From: Pseudoscleropodium purum
Taxonomy: Eukaryota > Streptophyta > Bryopsida > Hypnales > Brachytheciaceae
Assembly (NCBI GenBank): GCA_963969395.1
Contig: OZ017802.1
Location: forward strand, 20,739,410 to 20,803,409
Direction: 5' to 3'
Length of the DNA: 64,000 nucleotides
Made by a program: the position numbers and the translations under genes. Position 1 is the first letter of the stretch. Every line of letters begins with the position of its first letter. Positions 12,600 to 24,244 of the stretch are shown one piece after another. The notes below the pieces were generated by a model. It did not search any database and had not been told where the DNA came from. It saw nothing but the letters and a program-made list of their open reading frames with translations.

Positions 12600-14050
12600 A
12601 GCCTTAGTAGACAAAGTCATAAAAGATACTTATTTTAGGCAATTACTAGATTTACTCAAAGCCACCGATTCACAAAGATGCGCACTAGAGATTTAAAGAA
12701 GGTGTTTTTAACATAAAACATGATAGGAGCTCAATGGTGAAGGCAATTTGTGAAGATTCTCTCGTATAGGAATGATTCTTCCCTGAAGAAATTAAATACA
12801 AGAAGTAAAGAATTTAGACCTCTTCACATTTGATGCAAGTAGATATGTAAACTTTCAATTAGCATTTGGAGACTTCCTAGAGGTTGCCCAAATAGTTTCG
12901 TAATTTTTCGGATTGCAGAAGATGACTCCATCAAAAGTCAACCACATTTATCAACGACTAGAAATTCATACAAATTACTTGGATAGCAGTAAATTCTCAC
13001 TAAAAATTAGGGTATTATGTTTTAGCCTAAATAATTTCTTGGCCAAATTTCAAGACATTCCAACACCAATAAGCGCAAGAATTAGTGGCGGTACCAGATT
13101 TTAACGGTTTTCAAAAACCTTTGATGAGTTGACAAGCGTGCCAAACGCATACGATGTCCAAAAGAAGTAAACTTGGACTCTTTTCTTACTATCTTGAACC
13201 TTCCAGACAACCTTAGCTAGTCAAAACCTTGACAAATGGCAAATTCCAATATTTGAATTTTCTATGTTTTCGTTGGTTTGCAATTCGTTGGCTTTTGCTT
13301 GTAAAATAGTTTTAAAGTAGGAGGGTAGGAGGTTCAATATATTCATTTAAGACTTTTGAAGACCATGGCACAATTGATTTTGCATTTGGAGCATTTCCCC
13401 AAAAGTCAGAATGATCACAATAATACTATAGAATTTGATTTGACATTAATTTAGATTTACGTAGGAGTAGGTGTTTTGAAAGGGGTTGGAGACTTGGAAA
13501 AGAATAAAAGGCCCTCAATTCTTCTCTCTCTCTCTTTGAACCCTTTTTTGTTTTTCATTTGGCCAGACCACTGCCACATTGTTAGAATTTTGGCGGTTTG
13601 CCATTTATCTTGTTTGAATTGCAATTTGGAGTCATTTTGCTTCTTAATTTCTATACCATCTTTCATACTTAAGCCCATTTCAATGGACGATGGGGGCCCT
13701 TTGGAGAGCTTATTTACCATTGTATTTGGAGTTATTTTTGAAGTAATTTGATGGTTTTGGATGTTTATTGTATTAACACCAAGGATGTTTGAGCCAAATT
13801 CTAGCAATACCGTTAGTTTGAATACCTTGGAGCTTGTCTTATTGTATTTCAAGTGTCTTTAATTACTAACTTTGTTCCTATTTAAGTTCTTGTGAAGGAT
13901 TTACAACCATTGGTGTGTGAACATCCTTTTAAAGCTTGAATCAGAATACGTGGTTCAAAAAGTATTGTTTGAAGTTACTTGGAGAAATCTTGGATTGGAT
14001 CCAAGACTCTCAAACATCCCCATATAATGGAATTTTTGCAGAAGTAATCT
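12600..14050 (-). repeat. Inverted LTR-like block (Q3)
   Basis: Reverse complement of the Q block: 'agacttcctagaggttgcccaaa' (near 12870) mirrors 'ttgggcaacctataggaagtct' near 4774, and 'gaaaagaataaaaggccctc' near 13496 mirrors the conserved promoter of the other copies. There is no adjacent inverted leader, so it may be a solo LTR or the remnant of a deleted element. Frames inside (for example 13457-13852 minus) show no recognisable protein. Confidence 0.55.
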
Positions 14051-14324
14051 AGAATTTGAGGTTAACTCCTCTAATATGGTGTCAGATAGAAAGGAGTTGC
14101 CTTGGGAAAATATTAGACTTTTAGCTGCAACTAGATTCGGCCTAGAACATAAAAGACTCCATAATAAAGTATATCCATGTATATATCCATGCTCAAATAC
14201 CTCCTACTATGTTGTAGAAGCCAAAAAGAATAGCACAAGTTGATATAAAAAGGTAGAATACAAACCATATAAAAAACTTTGAAGAAAGTCTCTAATGCTT
14301 TGATGAGTGTCATAGCTACTTCCA

Positions 14325-14770
14325 AGCTCCAAATTGTATGTGTGATATCAATATGAAAAGCTTATCAAGATATCTACAATCCATCTAAGATTCAATTTAA
14401 AATATCGTATTGTCCAACTTTTATAACCGCTCAAAATTCTCTCTCTTCAACTCAAAGGTAGCTCACTGTTACTACACTTCAAGTCCATATATATCAATTT
14501 ATAACTCCAAACTGATTGTGTGATGATTTTTTGGAAAGCGAGCTCTAGTATCTACAATCCCTCCAAATTTCAATGCAAAATATCATATTGTCTAGCTTTT
14601 ATAGCCACTCAAAGTTTTCCCCTCTTCAATTTGAAGGCAGCTCATCATTACTACACTTCATAGCCCTTAACTTTCACTCCCTAACACCAAACTAAGAATA
14701 TGATAGCTTTTTAAAAAGAAAAGAATTTAATGCACATGTCTACCAAATTTCAAATTCAAAAATTACATCA
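14325..14770. repeat. Tandem duplication, ~185-190 bp, about 2.4 copies
   Basis: Copy 1 (about 14325-14512) and copy 2 (about 14513-14700) share 'tatctacaatcc', 'aaaatatc.tattgtc', 'cttttata.c..ctcaaa' and 'actacacttca' in the same order; a third partial copy follows. No coding content. Confidence 0.65.
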
Positions 14771-14784
14771 CCAAACATTTATGG

Positions 14785-16490
14785 GCATGTAGGTGCTTTA
14801 TTTCCACCCTTGGAATAAAATATGCACAACCAGGTTCTAGTGGTTGTTGTCGTAGTAAAATCCTAATGGGTGTCTAACAACCTGTAATCCAATTGTGCCT
14901 TCCAAGCAACAAATCTTTTGTTGTTTGTTCTACCTAAACTTTCCTTTAGACAATTGCTAACCAAATTCAAAAGTTAATGAAAGAGGCTCGTTTTGGCTAT
15001 GACAACCAAAACTAAAGACACTAAGGGTTAGTCAAGTGGAAAGATTCAAGTAATCCAAGTTGTAAAGCTGAGTTTGCCCTTTCCAAAATGATAAAGTAAT
15101 CTCAATTTGGCCTAATTCCCTAGGAGATAATTGCGGATGAAGTTTGATTCTAGACCCACTTACTAAAACTTCTTCCATCAATTGCTAGCAATCTAACTAT
15201 TGAAATTCAATGCTGATTCTTGGTTTATTTTCTATTTTTTAATTTCCTAACTGACTTTTGAGTTTGGAATGGTTTGATCAACTCTAGTTGACTTTCATCA
15301 CATCCTAGCCCAATTCAATTCAAAATTTCATCCTACTCTAACTTCTACATTTCTAAATTGATTTGTGAATTCTTAGTGATTTTGGAATCCCAAAAATATT
15401 CTCTTCAAGATTCCACCTCTAATTTGTTCTTTGAGTATCTTTTGACCTAGCTAGTAAAAACCTTTAAGATTTTTACTTTTACTTGAATTTTTGGGTTTTC
15501 TTCTGATTGGTAAAACTAAGTAATTTATTTTTGATGGTCTGATTTTACCTTTCTATCAAGATAAAAAAAACCTTTCTTATTTTTTATCCTCGCAATAAAG
15601 ATATTTCAATGGTAAATTTTGACCATTAATTGGTTCATTAAAATTTACCTTTTTACTTTTATTTTGGATGGTAAATCACTTTGCCTTTCACCTTTGGCTT
15701 TTACTTTTGTCCTAGATGCTAAATTCTTATAGGATTCCTTTTAATGACTTTCTAAATTTTCATCCAATTTTACCATGAATTTTCATCTATGGTAAATTTG
15801 GATAAATTCTAACTAATTGTAATGGGTAAATATTTCTAAGGGGCTACGGTAATTTTCTAACTACTTTTAAGTTATTTTTGAATGTCTTTTAACTCCTATA
15901 ATGTAACTCTATGTTTTGACTTTTAATTCAACCAGAAATTCCTATGCTAATATTTTTGATGGAAATATGAGAAAATAAGGATAAGAAAGTTAATAACTAA
16001 CCTTGGATTCCATGGTGTCAAAAATTCCATCAATGTTAATGATAACTTGGCGTTTGTGATGCACTTCCTCCACTTCCATTTTGATTCTTGGTATTTGTGT
16101 TTTGGATTTTTTAGAGCTCTATGATCGTGGAAATACGCCAACTCCTTTCTTTCCAATACCTTCTTCTTTCTCTTCCAATCTATTTCTTTTTCATGTCTTC
16201 CTTTTCCTTTGAGATATTTGAAAGAAATCAAATCAAATCAAATCTATTGCTAAATCCTTTGCTAATTTGGTTTGGAATCAAATGAACCTTAAGCCAAGGC
16301 TTCTTTGACTTCTACTAACTACTAACTAATCTTAGAATCTTCCCAAAGGTCAACTATTCTTTTATTTGTTTTTTCTTCTTGTCTTCTTAGCAAAATTCAA
16401 CTTGCCCAATTATCCTTCAATGGATGGCACACATGCAAACTAAATCCTCCTTCCCTTCCAAATACAAAGTCTAACTCCCACTTAAGTACT
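14785..16490 (+). repeat. Leader block (P3) of the non-coding LTR-like family
   Basis: Direct copy of 920-2570, with the shared phrases 'gtagtaaaatcctaatgggt' and 'caattgctaaccaaattcaa'. It is followed by unrelated sequence with GC-rich islands and then by LTR-like block Q4 (18900-20760), so the leader-variable-LTR order is kept. The 94-codon minus-strand frame at 15947-16231 lies in the repeat and has no recognisable function. Confidence 0.6.
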
Positions 16491-17039
16491 GTGTATCAAA
16501 TTCTTGAGTCGTACACGCGTTGGGAGCTTGAGCATGTAATTAATCTCTAGATTGGGAGCAAAGAGCCGCTGGATCACAGCCTGGATGGAGGCTCGAAAGA
16601 GGTGGGAGCTGCTTAACTAGTCGGTAGGTATGATCTCCTTGCTGGTTGACTTCTGCTTGATTTTTGTTCGAACTGGCAGCCTCTGGATGTGGAGCTGGAC
16701 CCTTTCCAACTGAATTTAAAGAAATCAGCCTTCAAGGCTTGGCTACCCTTCCTTCAATCTGATGTGATGGAACCAACCCAAGTCTTTGGAATTGTTGGCC
16801 AATTTCCAGACATTCAACTACTAATCTCACCTACCCTTCCTTGAGTGAGTTGACACTAATTTCTGACGTTTTTAAATTAGCATCAAGGATTTCCTATCAA
16901 GGCTCACTAGCTGAAAAACTAAGCTTGGTGTTCAAAAATACAAAAGAAAACCAAAAGGGGGCTCTGAGGCATCATCCCCAGTTTTGGTCTTTTGAATTGG
17001 TATGTATGTGACCAATTTTGGTCGTCCAAGGCCTGTCAG
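16491..17039. other. Spacer before the first GC-rich island, no gene seen
   Basis: Moderately AT-rich sequence with no credible frame. By position it belongs to the variable middle of the P3-Q4 copy. Confidence 0.35.
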
Positions 17040-17345
17040 TACTATCAAGCAAGCCAGCTCGTAAGAGGCCTTGAGCCCACGCACATGCTGGCATTCCTGG
17101 CGGGTGCCGGCGGTGCTTGGCGGGTTCCGTCAGGCGGGGTGGCGGAACTCGCCCTGGCGGAAATTTGACCCGCCAGCGCCAGCGTCAACCGTGCCATCCG
17201 CCACAGGTGGGGCCCCGGCAATTTTTTTCCCATAAAAGTTATCTTTTCTTTATCTTTTGCCTGGCTCTTTCGAGGCAGCTCCAACTTCGTCTCTCTCCCA
17301 AGGCGTTCCTCCCAAGGGCAGTACAGCACAGGGCGTGGTTTTCAT
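17040..17345. repeat. GC-rich island, left arm of an inverted pair
   Basis: A sudden GC-rich stretch full of 'ggcgggt' and 'cgccagcg' words. 'cgcacatgctggc' near 17080 is found inverted at 18659-18671 ('gccagcatgtgcg'), and both islands go on, in opposite directions, through GGCGGG-rich sequence to a T-rich stretch and CT-rich text. Overlapping frames on both strands encode only low-complexity Ala/Pro/Arg-rich peptides, typical of chance frames in GC-rich DNA. Confidence 0.5.
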
Positions 17346-18422
17346 ATTTTTGAGTGTACTTGCTTGTGTATGCTTGTGTTTAATCTTGCTTAGGGTAATC
17401 TTATTTCAAGTCATGTTCATGTGTTTGTCATTTGTTCAATTTATGCAATTTATTTGGTTATTTATGTTGTTTTTGTTGTTAAGTGATTTTAAGTAGACTT
17501 TGAGCATAAATTAGTCATGTTTCATTGTTTGGGTTCTTTGCTCTTTTATGTACTTGGAGCATAAACAAAATATTTTTTCACACTACCATATTGCATTCTA
17601 AATGACCCAAAATCTTTCAAACAATTTCTAATAAACTATTGAGGAAATAGAAGAAGGGTGTGGTTCACCATTTCTACAAAGTGTTAGATACAATGTCAAG
17701 TACTCTTTGAAAAATAAAAATAAAAAAGGAAAGAGGTGCAATCTCTTTGCAACAATCACCTTAAACTCACAACAAGAACATTAACTCCTAAATGCCCAAG
17801 GCCTGTTTCAAGCCTCTAGAAATTTGTTCTAAATTGAACAAAAAACTAACATTTTGATAAGTTGTATCAACTTTTTTTGAATTGTAATTGTACAAATTCA
17901 AACTAGACATGTTAGAGATCACATAGGAAGAAAAAACACAACAATATTACTTATAAGTTTGGAAGATTATAACATTTGACCATTAGGGTGTTAAAACTAT
18001 GAAAAATTTTCAATTCACTTTTCACAAGTCGAACCTAAGAAGCCGTTGACCCCAAAACTATGAGAATTAAGGGCCTAACATGAATAACCCCAATCAATTT
18101 ATGGCTTCTCAAAATCTACTCTACAATTTTTTTAAATGAGTTTTGAATGTGATTTTTTCTTCAAGTCCTAGTGTATTTGAGATTCATTTACAAGAGCTCT
18201 CAACATTATGGGAAGTCAAGATTGCAAAGGATATCCTTGCACAAAACCTTGAATAGAAAAATCACTATCATTTATTTTCAAGATCGAACTTTTGATGCTT
18301 AAACTAGACTTCAAAAAGAATCTTTCAAAAATATATATTACTAAAAGTAGAAATTTTTAAAGGTTTTATTTAACTTCAAAGTTTTGCAAAAAACAGATTT
18401 TGGTGCCTCGGGCATTCAGGGG
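17346..18422. other. AT-rich spacer between the inverted GC-rich islands
   Basis: No coding frame with recognisable similarity. If the flanking islands are termini of one element, this is its internal sequence. Confidence 0.35.
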
Positions 18423-18725
18423 TTAAAAATGTTCAAGAGAAGCTAAACCCCGGGAGAACAAAGAACAAAATCGAGGGGGGAAAAAGATGGATCTCTCAGC
18501 TCTGGCGGACCCTGGCGGGGCAGGGCGTGGCGGAAGCTGCATCTGCGCAGCAGCTCCGCCACACCCCGCACAGCCCAATCCCCCCCAAACCGCAGCCAGT
18601 GGCGCCCTGCCACGTGTCCAGGCGGGTGGCGGGTGGCGGGTGGCGGGGGGGATGGCCAGCATGTGCGTCGGCCCCTTGTCTGCAGTCTGCTCGTGGAAGG
18701 CTCTGTTCAATAGTCAGCTCGTCGG
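18423..18725. repeat. GC-rich island, right arm, with G-quadruplex-like run
   Basis: Inverted partner of 17040-17345. Near 18622-18651 four or more runs of three or more Gs are separated by TGGC loops (GGGTGGC repeated, ending in a G7 run), which fits an intramolecular G-quadruplex on the plus strand. The predicted peptides on both strands are compositionally biased and not credible. Confidence 0.5.
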
Positions 18726-18899
18726 GGGACCTTACCGGTAGCCGGAGCGCCGGTTCTCAACCCTGCCGGGGTCCTTGGGTCCCTGTCGGGGTTCTTTAGG
18801 AGTCCAGAGACTGATCGTAATCTTGGCTGCCCTCTAGGGTGGCCCGATGGATACTATATTCTGTTTTTTTCCCAAAACCACACAAACATAAAATATTAT

Positions 18900-20760
18900 G
18901 GCCGTCGCTCGCCACTATGGGTCTCTGTATGGGGACCCTTTCAAGTAAATCTAAATAGGAAAATTATAAAGGGGATGATAGCTTCGCACCCTGGGAGGTT
19001 AATCCCAAATTTCTAACAATAGTTCAACAAAGATTTTGTTGAAGGAATTTGGAGGCTTGGATCTAACCCAAATACTCCTAAATAAGTACCAAACGTTCAA
19101 GCAAGAAAAGTGTTAGTTGGAAACTCACAATTTCCGGTTAGGATGGAACAATAATACTTTAAACTCACAAATTGCGGAACTTTGGAGGATTGCAACAAAC
19201 ATCACCTCCCAAATGACTTGATGACTCACTTTTGAACCACAAATTCGTACACAAGACTCTAAGGGGAGATTTGCAACAACCAAGTTGTGAAATCTCTCTC
19301 CAACAAGGCCTTAAGTAGAATTGGTTAGTAGACCAAACACCACACTAAAAATGGTTAGTTTTGAACACAGAAAAAAACACAACAATGGTCAATCTTTTCT
19401 AAGGGGACCCCAACGTCCTTTGGAATGGACTTAAGGAAAACACAAAAGAAGACCAAGAGAGCAATTGGAAGCAAGGCTTCCGCACAAGAATTGAAAGCAA
19501 GAGTTTTTGGCCAAATGAACAAAATTCCAACAATGTGGCTACATTTGGCCAAAGTTTAACAAAATGAAAAGGGGTGCAAAGTGAGGGGAGGAGGAGGCCT
19601 TCTATACTTTTCCAAGGCCCCCTTCCCCCCTCAAGCTACCTAAGTCTACTCCTAAGTAAATCCAATTTAACGAAAATCCAAATTCTACACTACTGCTATG
19701 TGCGCTTTAACTTTTGGAGAAATGCTCCAAATGCTAAACCAATTGTGCCATTGTCTTTAGAAGGCCCAAATTAGCTTGAAGGACTTCCTAACCCTAATTT
19801 CCAAACTATTTTGCAAACAAAAAGCCAACAAATTGCCAGCCAGTGAAAAGATAGAAAATCCAAATATTGGAGTTTGTCTTTTCTTATGGTTTTGACTAGC
19901 CTAGGTTGTCTAGAAGGTCTAAGATAGTAAGAAAAAAAAATCCAATTTTACTTCATTCGGACACCGTATGCACTTGGTACACTAGTCAACTTGTTGAATG
20001 TTCTTGAAAACCATTAAAATTCGGTGCCGCCACCAATTCTTGTACTTGTCGGTGTCATAAATGTCTTGAAATTTGGCCAGGTGTTTATTTAAGCTAAAAC
20101 AAACTATCCTAATTTTTAGTGTGATTTTACAGCTACTTAGATAATTTCTATGACTTTTCAATTATCGATAAACACGGTTGACTTCCCATGGAGTCATCTT
20201 TTGCAATCTAGAAAATTACTAAATTTTTTGGACAACGTCTAGGAAGTTTCCAAATGCTAATTGAAAGCTTACATATTTACTTGAATAAAATGTGGGGAGG
20301 TCTAAATTCTTTACCTCTTGATTTAATTCCTCTAGGCAGGAATCATTCCTATACAAAGGGAATCTTCATGAACCAACTTCGCCATTGATTTCCTGGCATG
20401 TTTTTATGATAAAAACGCCTTCCTTTATCCTTCGGTGTATGTCTTTGAGAATCGGTGGAATAGGATAAAATCTTGTAATAATCTAAAATAAGGGTCTTTT
20501 GTAACTGTGTCTCCTAGGACTCAAATCTATCTCAAACTCCTAATTGACATACTAAACACTTATCTAGACTTTGGAAATGGTAAATGAAAGTGCTTGAAGC
20601 ACTTGTAGATTCTTGAGACTTAATACACCGCAATCGTAGGGACTTCTATCAATTACAATGTTAATACACTTTTCAGGCCTTTTGGACCCCAAAAGGCTAT
20701 AAGAAATGAGCAGAAGCAAAAAAAAAAATTTCCAAGGCTGAGGTGACAACTACTGGGCTC
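18900..20760 (+). repeat. LTR-like block (Q4)
   Basis: Closest in text to Q1: 'gaggattgcaacaaacatca' near 19182, 'aaatgacttgatgactcac' near 19210, and the promoter phrase 'ccttctatacttttccaagg' near 19598-19617. Q1 and Q4 have drifted clearly apart, so the insertions are old. No coding sequence. Confidence 0.6.
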
Positions 20761-20765
20761 AAAGG

Positions 20766-21320
20766 GTGCTCAAAATTTTTGCCTTCAAACTTAAAGACAA
20801 TTTACCCCTTTTCACTCCATCAAGCATAACTTTTGCATGCAAACTTCAAATTAAAAAGAGTGATAGATTTTTAGAATTACACAAAAAAGAAGAACATCCT
20901 CTCCAAATTTCATTGCAAAATTCTCAAAATACAAAATGCTATGGCCTCCAAACTCTTGGCTCCCCCTCAAATTAACAACTAGAAGGAAGAAGAAGGGTCT
21001 CCACCTCATCCTCCACCTCATCTTTCACCTAATCCACCTAAATAAGAGGATTTTAGCCCCTAAATGCCACATGGGCCACAATTCATCCATTGGTCATCCC
21101 TTTTTGCCCCATAACTCTATTTCTATCCCCTACATGGCATTTAAAACCATTAAATATGCAAAAGAAAGGCAAAACAAGCTTCTCCTTTCATCCTAACAAA
21201 CTCAAATAAATAAAACAAAGCTTTCAAATACCTTTAGGTATTAAAAAAAAAAAAAAAAGATAATATAATTGTCTAGCAGAGGTAAAAAAAGAGTCTCAAG
21301 AAAATATACATCTCGAGACT
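20766..21320. other. No gene seen; poly-A run
   Basis: AT-rich with an A tract near 21243-21258. Two overlapping plus-strand frames (20766-20975 and 20936-21196) show no recognisable domain. The right part may belong to the LTR downstream of the gypsy relic. Confidence 0.35.
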
Positions 21321-21325
21321 CTAAA

Positions 21326-21338
21326 CCCCCCCCCCCCC
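21326..21338. repeat. Poly(C) tract, 13 bases
   Basis: Uninterrupted run of 13 C; one of three long C/G homopolymers in the window (also 49589-49608 and 59781-59802). Confidence 0.9.
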
Positions 21339-21393
21339 TCTGATTTAACATTTACACAAATTTTCATATAGTGCATGTATTTGCAATGCGACA

Positions 21394-21410
21394 TTCACCC
21401 CCATCTTCTG
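21394..21410 (-). other. Polypurine tract and 3' LTR boundary of the gypsy relic
   Basis: On the minus strand the pol frame ends near 21430 and is followed by AGAAGATGGGGGTGAA and then TGTCGC at 21393-21388. A purine-rich tract directly before a TG dinucleotide is the usual second-strand primer site and start of a 3' LTR. The far end of the LTR was not found. Confidence 0.5.
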
Positions 21411-21549
21411 GTATGTGCCAAATTCAATCCTCTTCATCTTGAAATTTAGCTCTCATTAGGTTCTCATCATTTCCTTGATCTTGTGGTGAAGACAAGAATG
21501 CCTTGATATCTTCAGTATAGACATTAGGAGAAATTTCAGCCTTCAAAAG

Positions 21550-21805
21550 TGCTACAAATTTTGACCCTCTTTGGTGTAATTAGAGAGGAATTCCACTATT
21601 TTTTTATTTCTTAATGAACGCTTGTGATGTGGCACTACTTGTGCCACATCAGCACCACATAATATTTTTATGATTTTTTATGATTTTTTATTTTTAAAAA
21701 AAATATTTTTAAAATTAAAAAAAAAAATTAATTTTTAATTGCATTGTGGGGTGCCGAAAAAGGAATCCTTAACGGCCCTCTATAGAGTTTAGAATTTTTG
21801 TAATG
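21550..21805. mobile_element. MITE with CACTA-like ends, inserted near the pol 3' end
   Basis: Ends read TGCTACAAATTTTGACCCTC and, inverted, CATTACAAAAATTCTAAAC, so both resemble CACTACAA-type termini. The inside holds 'gtggcactacttgtgccac', a small palindrome also present in the MITE at 60064-60313. Pol-like frame resumes on the far side (about 21548-21430), showing that it inserted into the gypsy element. No clear target duplication remains. Confidence 0.55.
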
Positions 21806-22903
21806 ATCTGGCCATCTCTTCTCCAAAATGCCTTGATTCTTTTACCAACCATTGGAATTTTCAAAGGAGTCCCATCTAACTCTTGAAGTAAGTGCCATTT
21901 TGATGCACTTCTACCATTGCATAGGGCCCAAACCATCTTCATGTAAATTTTTTGATAGTGTTGTATTGATGCTCTAAGTTGCTATCAAAGACAATCACCC
22001 AGTCTCCAATATGAATATGTTTGGTCTTTAGTTAATGAGTTTTATCAAATTTCTCTTTGTTTTCTAATCTAGCTACCTTCAACTTTTCCAATGCTACCTT
22101 TTGGTCTTGAGGCAATCTCTCAAGTTGTTTTATTCGAAGCTCTAGTAACCTCTCTCTTGCGATTCCATCTTCCCAATCCAAAACCACCCACATAGACATT
22201 AAATCCTTTGCATGTATAATAGGTTTTGGACCAATCATAAGCTCAATTGGCATATAACTAGTTGTAATGTTGTGTGTGGTTCTAGCTTAAGCCATTGCTT
22301 TGGTTTTCCTTCACATGCTCTAACCAAGGCATTGACGATGGGAGGATGATTCTTTTTACTCTTGCCATTTGCCTCGAAATTGTAGGCAGTTGTAAGCTTC
22401 AATTTCACCCTATATCCATCAAAAAATTCTCTTGCTTTTGTTGCATCCAACTCTCCACAATCTGCTCTCATCCTACCGATGTTGCCATATCTATTGAAAA
22501 TATCCTCCAATATGAATTTGCAAACTCCGTTTGTAGGCTTGGTTCTTAAAACTCGACCTTTAACAAAATTAGAAAGCTCTTTTTTCGCCAAAACAAGGTA
22601 TTTCATACCCTACAATTCTAATGGCATTGTAACCAAGTCAATCACCCACTGAAAATGCATAGCAAGTGGATATGTAGGATGTAATTCATCTCTATGTCTC
22701 ACTTTGGATTGCAATTGACATTTAATGCATGGAGCTACAAAATCTTCTACATCTTTATACAAACCCTTCTACCAATATCTTTTTTAGATTTTATAGTAGG
22801 TAGTCCAAATCCCTTTGTGCCTTGTCCAAAAAGTATCATGAGACTCTTTGAGAACTTGACTCTTGGTTTATAAATCATCAACCATCCTCAATGGCACTCC
22901 ATC

Positions 22904-23053
22904 CACTACAAGGGAATGCTACCAATTTCTGTCATTTTAAACATATTTTTTTGTCAATTTTTTGTCAATTCGGACATCTTTTCAGTCAAGTGATAGAAAA
23001 TTGATAGAAAACATGTCCGAAATGACAGAAATTGGTAGCATTCCCTTGTAGTG
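22904..23053. mobile_element. 150-bp CACTA-type MITE with perfect termini
   Basis: Both ends read CACTACAAGGGAATGCTACC inward and the identity continues for about 34 bases. It is flanked by the 3-bp direct repeat ATC (22901-22903 and 23054-23056). CACTACAA termini and a 3-bp target duplication are the hallmarks of CACTA (En/Spm) transposons; at 150 bp it is a non-autonomous miniature. It lies inside the integrase/linker part of the gypsy relic. The perfect ends point to a more recent insertion than the host element. Confidence 0.9.
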
Positions 23054-24244
23054 ATCCTTCCTCTTTAGCCTCTTCTATAGAAAACTATCCCTTAAAAGAT
23101 ATGCATAACATTGGTGTGATGGTGTTTGATATCCTTGAAGGTCTTATCTAACCAACCTTCTTGCTTCTTTAGAGTGCTCAAATAAATGTCAATGTCCCTT
23201 AACTTTCTTTGATATAGTTCCTCTTTGAAAAGTAAGTCATCACCGCTTGAACTTGCTCCATCTAATGCCAAAACATAACCATAGTCTTTTTCTTCATATT
23301 CATCACTAATTTCATGTGCCTCCATCTTGTCTACAGTTTAAAATAGTTTATGTCTGCTTTCAGTGCACCTAAAAGCTCCTTCACTTGTGGATATGCTCTT
23401 TGATGCTTAGTGGAAATTCTTGCCCCAAATCTTATAGCAAACAACTTGCCTTCTTCATCATCTTGACTAATAGTCCAACCTATAGCAATTGGACTTGTAT
23501 CAACTATAATAATGATTGGCTTACTACAATTACGATCAACTTATCTTAAGATTGGCGGAGATTTTAAAATTTCTTTTAGTCCTTCCATGGCCAAGTTGTT
23601 GTCCCCACAAGAATTTGGTTTCCTTCTTCAAAAGCTTATACAATGGATTGGCTATGTGAGCAAAATGAGAAATCTAAATTTGATATAAGACACAAGCTTC
23701 CAAAATCTTCCTTTCTTTGATAATACTACTACATGCTTTCATTTTAAAGCTAGCATCTACTTTTTCAGGGTTAGGTTTCCTGCCATATCTTCCACATAAG
23801 TATCCCACTACCACAATCTCATCAACACCAAACTTGAACTTATCGATAGACAATGTCAAATTCACATCCTCAAGCCTCTTCAAAATCTTTTCCACGTCTT
23901 CAATATGATTTTTCACAAATACTCTGCAACCATCATCATCTATTGTCAAGTCATTGACTCCTTCGCAATCCTTGATAGGTATATCATTTACAAAAGGTAT
24001 AGTTTTCTCAGATACAAAATCTTTTAGAATTTGATTCATGGCATTTTGTATATGTGCCACCAAGTTAGTGGTTCCTTGAAGCAATGTGCACATCCTAACA
24101 AGTCCTAATGAAGTCTTCATGGTTGTCAGATCCTTGCTTTTTTTGCAAGTTGAAACTGATCATAACTAGAATATAAATCTCCTATAGAATAGATGGCATG
24201 CCTTGCAAATACTTCAACAACTTCATCCACAATTGGCTACCAAG

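Larger units (their letters stand above)
21430..24240 (-). pseudogene. Degenerate Ty3/gypsy Pol (RT, RNase H, integrase)
   Basis: Reading down the minus strand: reverse transcriptase at about 24240-23660 (GDLYSSYDQFQLA, then the palm motif as FVND where FVDD is expected, then KPNPEKVDA); RNase H-like segment about 23660-23340; linker with EEGKL/KKQEGW-like text at 23325-23092; integrase HHCC zinc-binding region about 22860-22690 (H-x-n-H and CIKC); integrase core 22680-22235 (VIDL, then RMRADCGELD) and C-terminal domain down to about 21810. These enzymes copy element RNA into DNA and insert it. The metal-binding D is changed in FVND, the third integrase acidic residue is replaced (GKSKKNH where GKSERGH is usual), and stops and frameshifts abound, so it is dead. 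Gag and protease are missing: the relic ends at the tandem repeat near 24245. One MITE interrupts it at 22904-23053 and a second lies at 21550-21805. Confidence 0.85.

Noticed and set aside
13457..13852. 131-codon minus-strand frame
   Set aside because: Lies in the inverted LTR-like block Q3; other copies of the block do not keep this frame.
18423..18799. Three overlapping GC-rich frames
   Set aside because: Biased composition in an inverted repeat island; no codon-use or domain support.
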